NCBI GenBank assembly: GCA_014799465.1
Contig: JAAVHZ010000048.1
Coordinates: forward strand, 1-64,000
From: Lachnospiraceae bacterium
Lineage (GTDB): Bacteria > Bacillota > Clostridia > Lachnospirales > Lachnospiraceae
Direction of reading: 5' to 3'
DNA length: 64,000 bases
The notes under the pieces are model-generated. The model had not been told where the DNA came from. It made no database searches and was given only the letters and a program-made list of their open reading frames with translations. Below are positions 62,890 through 64,000 of the stretch, piece by piece; position 1 is the first letter of the stretch; each line of letters starts with the position of its first letter. The position numbers and the translations under genes were made by a program.

Positions 62890-64000
62890 ATGAAAAACAA
62901 AGTATTTTTAAGCAAAACAGTTGCCGCAGTGCTTTCTATAACTATGGTAATGGGGATGGCAGGATGTGGAAAATCTGATAAGACATCAAAAAGTGTAGAA
63001 GATAATGTAACATTAGGAGATTATAAAAATCTTGAGGTAGATTTGACTGTAACTACCATTACAGATGAAGATGTAGAGGAAGAGATTCAAAGCCAGCTTG
63101 AGCAGAACTCTACTACTGAAGAAGTTACAGACCGTACAACAGTACAGGATGCAGATATGGTAAATATCACAATGACAGCTACTGTAAACGGTGAAGATTT
63201 TGAAGACGGAAATGTAGAAGATTACGATTATACAATAGGTGAAAACGAATATGGTGAGGAATTTGATAAAGGTCTTATCGGTAAAAATAAAGGTGATGAA
63301 TTTGAACTTACCGTAACACTTCCGGATGATTATGCCGATGAATCATTTGTAGGTCAGCAGGCTGTATTTAAAATTACATTAAATAAGATTGTAAAAGAAG
63401 TTATTCCGGAATTTAATGATGAATTTGTAAAGACTATTTCTGAAGACTATCAGACAGCAGAAGATTATCGTAAATACATTAAAGAGGACTTACAGAGTAC
63501 GGCAGATGATGATAACGAATCTTCAGCAAAGGAAGACCTTATGGCACAGGCAGTTGAGAATGCAGAGATTACAGGAACATCAGATGATTTGTACAATCTT
63601 TATTATAACCAGATGACAAATGATTATACAAGCTATGCAGAGCAGTGGGGAATGACATTAGAAAATTTCCTGGCATCATTTATGGGTATGGACGAAGAAA
63701 GTTTTAAGGACTATGTTCTGGATCAGGTGTATGATATTCAGGTTGCAATAGCAATAGCAAAAGCAGAAGATTTAGAAGTATCTGATGATGAGTATAAGAA
63801 AAATCTTTCAAAATATGCAGAAGATTATGGCTGGGATTCTGAAGAAGAACTTGAAGAAGCTTACACTAAAGATTATCTTAAAAATAATATGACTCGTGAT
63901 AAAGTATTAACATTCCTTTATGAGAATGCCAAAATTAATGAAGTTCCTGAATCTGAATTAGAAGACGAAGACGAAACGGAAGGCACTACAGAAGGTTCAG
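62890..64000 (+). CDS. Trigger-factor-like peptidyl-prolyl isomerase lipoprotein (3' cut by window end)
   Basis: About 370 residues are visible and the frame is open to the window end. The signal peptide ends in a lipobox-like GMAGCG, with Cys near 26. The mature protein resembles trigger factor without its ribosome-binding domain. An FKBP-like domain includes DADMVNITMTATVNGEDFEDG and FDKGLIGKNKGDEFELTVTLPDDY. A helical chaperone domain follows (EFNDEFVKTISEDYQTAEDYRKYIKEDL). A disordered acidic tail (ELEDEDETEGTTEGS) begins before the cut. Folding of secreted proteins is the inferred role. ATG 62890 follows AAAGGACAGGAG. Confidence 0.9.
   Translation, partial: MKNKVFLSKTVAAVLSITMVMGMAGCGKSDKTSKSVEDNVTLGDYKNLEVDLTVTTITDEDVEEEIQSQLEQNSTTEEVTDRTTVQDADMVNITMTATVNGEDFEDGNVEDYDYTIGENEYGEEFDKGLIGKNKGDEFELTVTLPDDYADESFVGQQAVFKITLNKIVKEVIPEFNDEFVKTISEDYQTAEDYRKYIKEDLQSTADDDNESSAKEDLMAQAVENAEITGTSDDLYNLYYNQMTNDYTSYAEQWGMTLENFLASFMGMDEESFKDYVLDQVYDIQVAIAIAKAEDLEVSDDEYKKNLSKYAEDYGWDSEEELEEAYTKDYLKNNMTRDKVLTFLYENAKINEVPESELEDEDETEGTTEGS

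Overview
The window is about 64 kb of low-GC DNA that reads as the chromosome of an anaerobic Gram-positive in the Clostridia, most likely a Lachnospiraceae gut commensal. That assignment is inference. It rests on AT-rich coding with GGAGG-type ribosome binding sites and frequent TTG/GTG starts, Bacillus/Clostridium gene orders (rbgA-rnhB-ylqG-ylqH; yhbY-nadD-yqeK-rsfS; ylxM-ffh-rpsP-khpA-rimM-trmD), FabK as the only enoyl-ACP reductase seen, a fused accDA, and the polyamine cluster. No rRNA, tRNA, phage, IS transposase or CRISPR array was found. Gene density is high and most genes are on the + strand.

Layout. 1-5844: a structured repeat, then rbgA, rnhB, FliK-like ylqG, FlhB-like ylqH, yraN, a small unknown gene and pgeF. 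5863-8959: der-plsY-gpsA. 9043-10638: SH3-domain, membrane and lipoprotein genes of unknown role. 10653-14922: L21 leader and promoter, rplU-prp-rpmA, then obg-yhbY-nadD-yqeK-rsfS. 14979-16074: divergent lexA and a yneA-like LysM gene around five LexA-type boxes. 16288-20140: a DUF5662-type gene, a Crh-like HPr paralogue, an unknown gene and an amino-acid ABC transporter whose binding domain looks circularly permuted. 20318-21736: a GH13 lipoprotein. 21842-25430: the ylxM/ffh/rpsP/khpA/rimM/trmD operon. 25432-28137: metal-type repressor, pta, thioesterase, rubrerythrin.

28160-34801 is a six-gene polyamine cluster: speD, speA-like decarboxylase, speE, speB, carboxyspermidine dehydrogenase and decarboxylase. 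It encodes two complete routes from putrescine to spermidine. 34850-47441 is a long same-strand run: yqeY, an ABC-2 exporter with two permeases, a PP2C phosphatase, a zinc-ribbon/kinase/leucine-rich-repeat protein, an unknown membrane protein, and MoxR, DUF58 and membrane transglutaminase genes. The last block looks like a phospho-regulated envelope system. 47552-56012 is the type II fatty-acid operon (acpP, fabK, fabD, fabG, fabF, accB, fabZ, accC, accDA), with a palindromic operator of FabT type over its start site. 56094-64000 holds an unknown membrane protein, gltX, a UvrD-like helicase, a DUF1292 gene, a disordered basic protein, a nucleoid-associated protein and a trigger-factor-like lipoprotein cut by the window end.

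The least explained material is non-coding. A ~120-180 bp multi-hairpin repeat is at both ends of the window. A second family of paired hairpins starts within a few bases of the stop codons of pta, the carboxyspermidine dehydrogenase gene and fabG. A third, GC-rich composite repeat lies near 20.2 kb. The best candidates for something undescribed are these repeat families, the permuted transporter protein, and the kinase/phosphatase/MoxR/transglutaminase locus. None of them can be settled without database searches or experiments.
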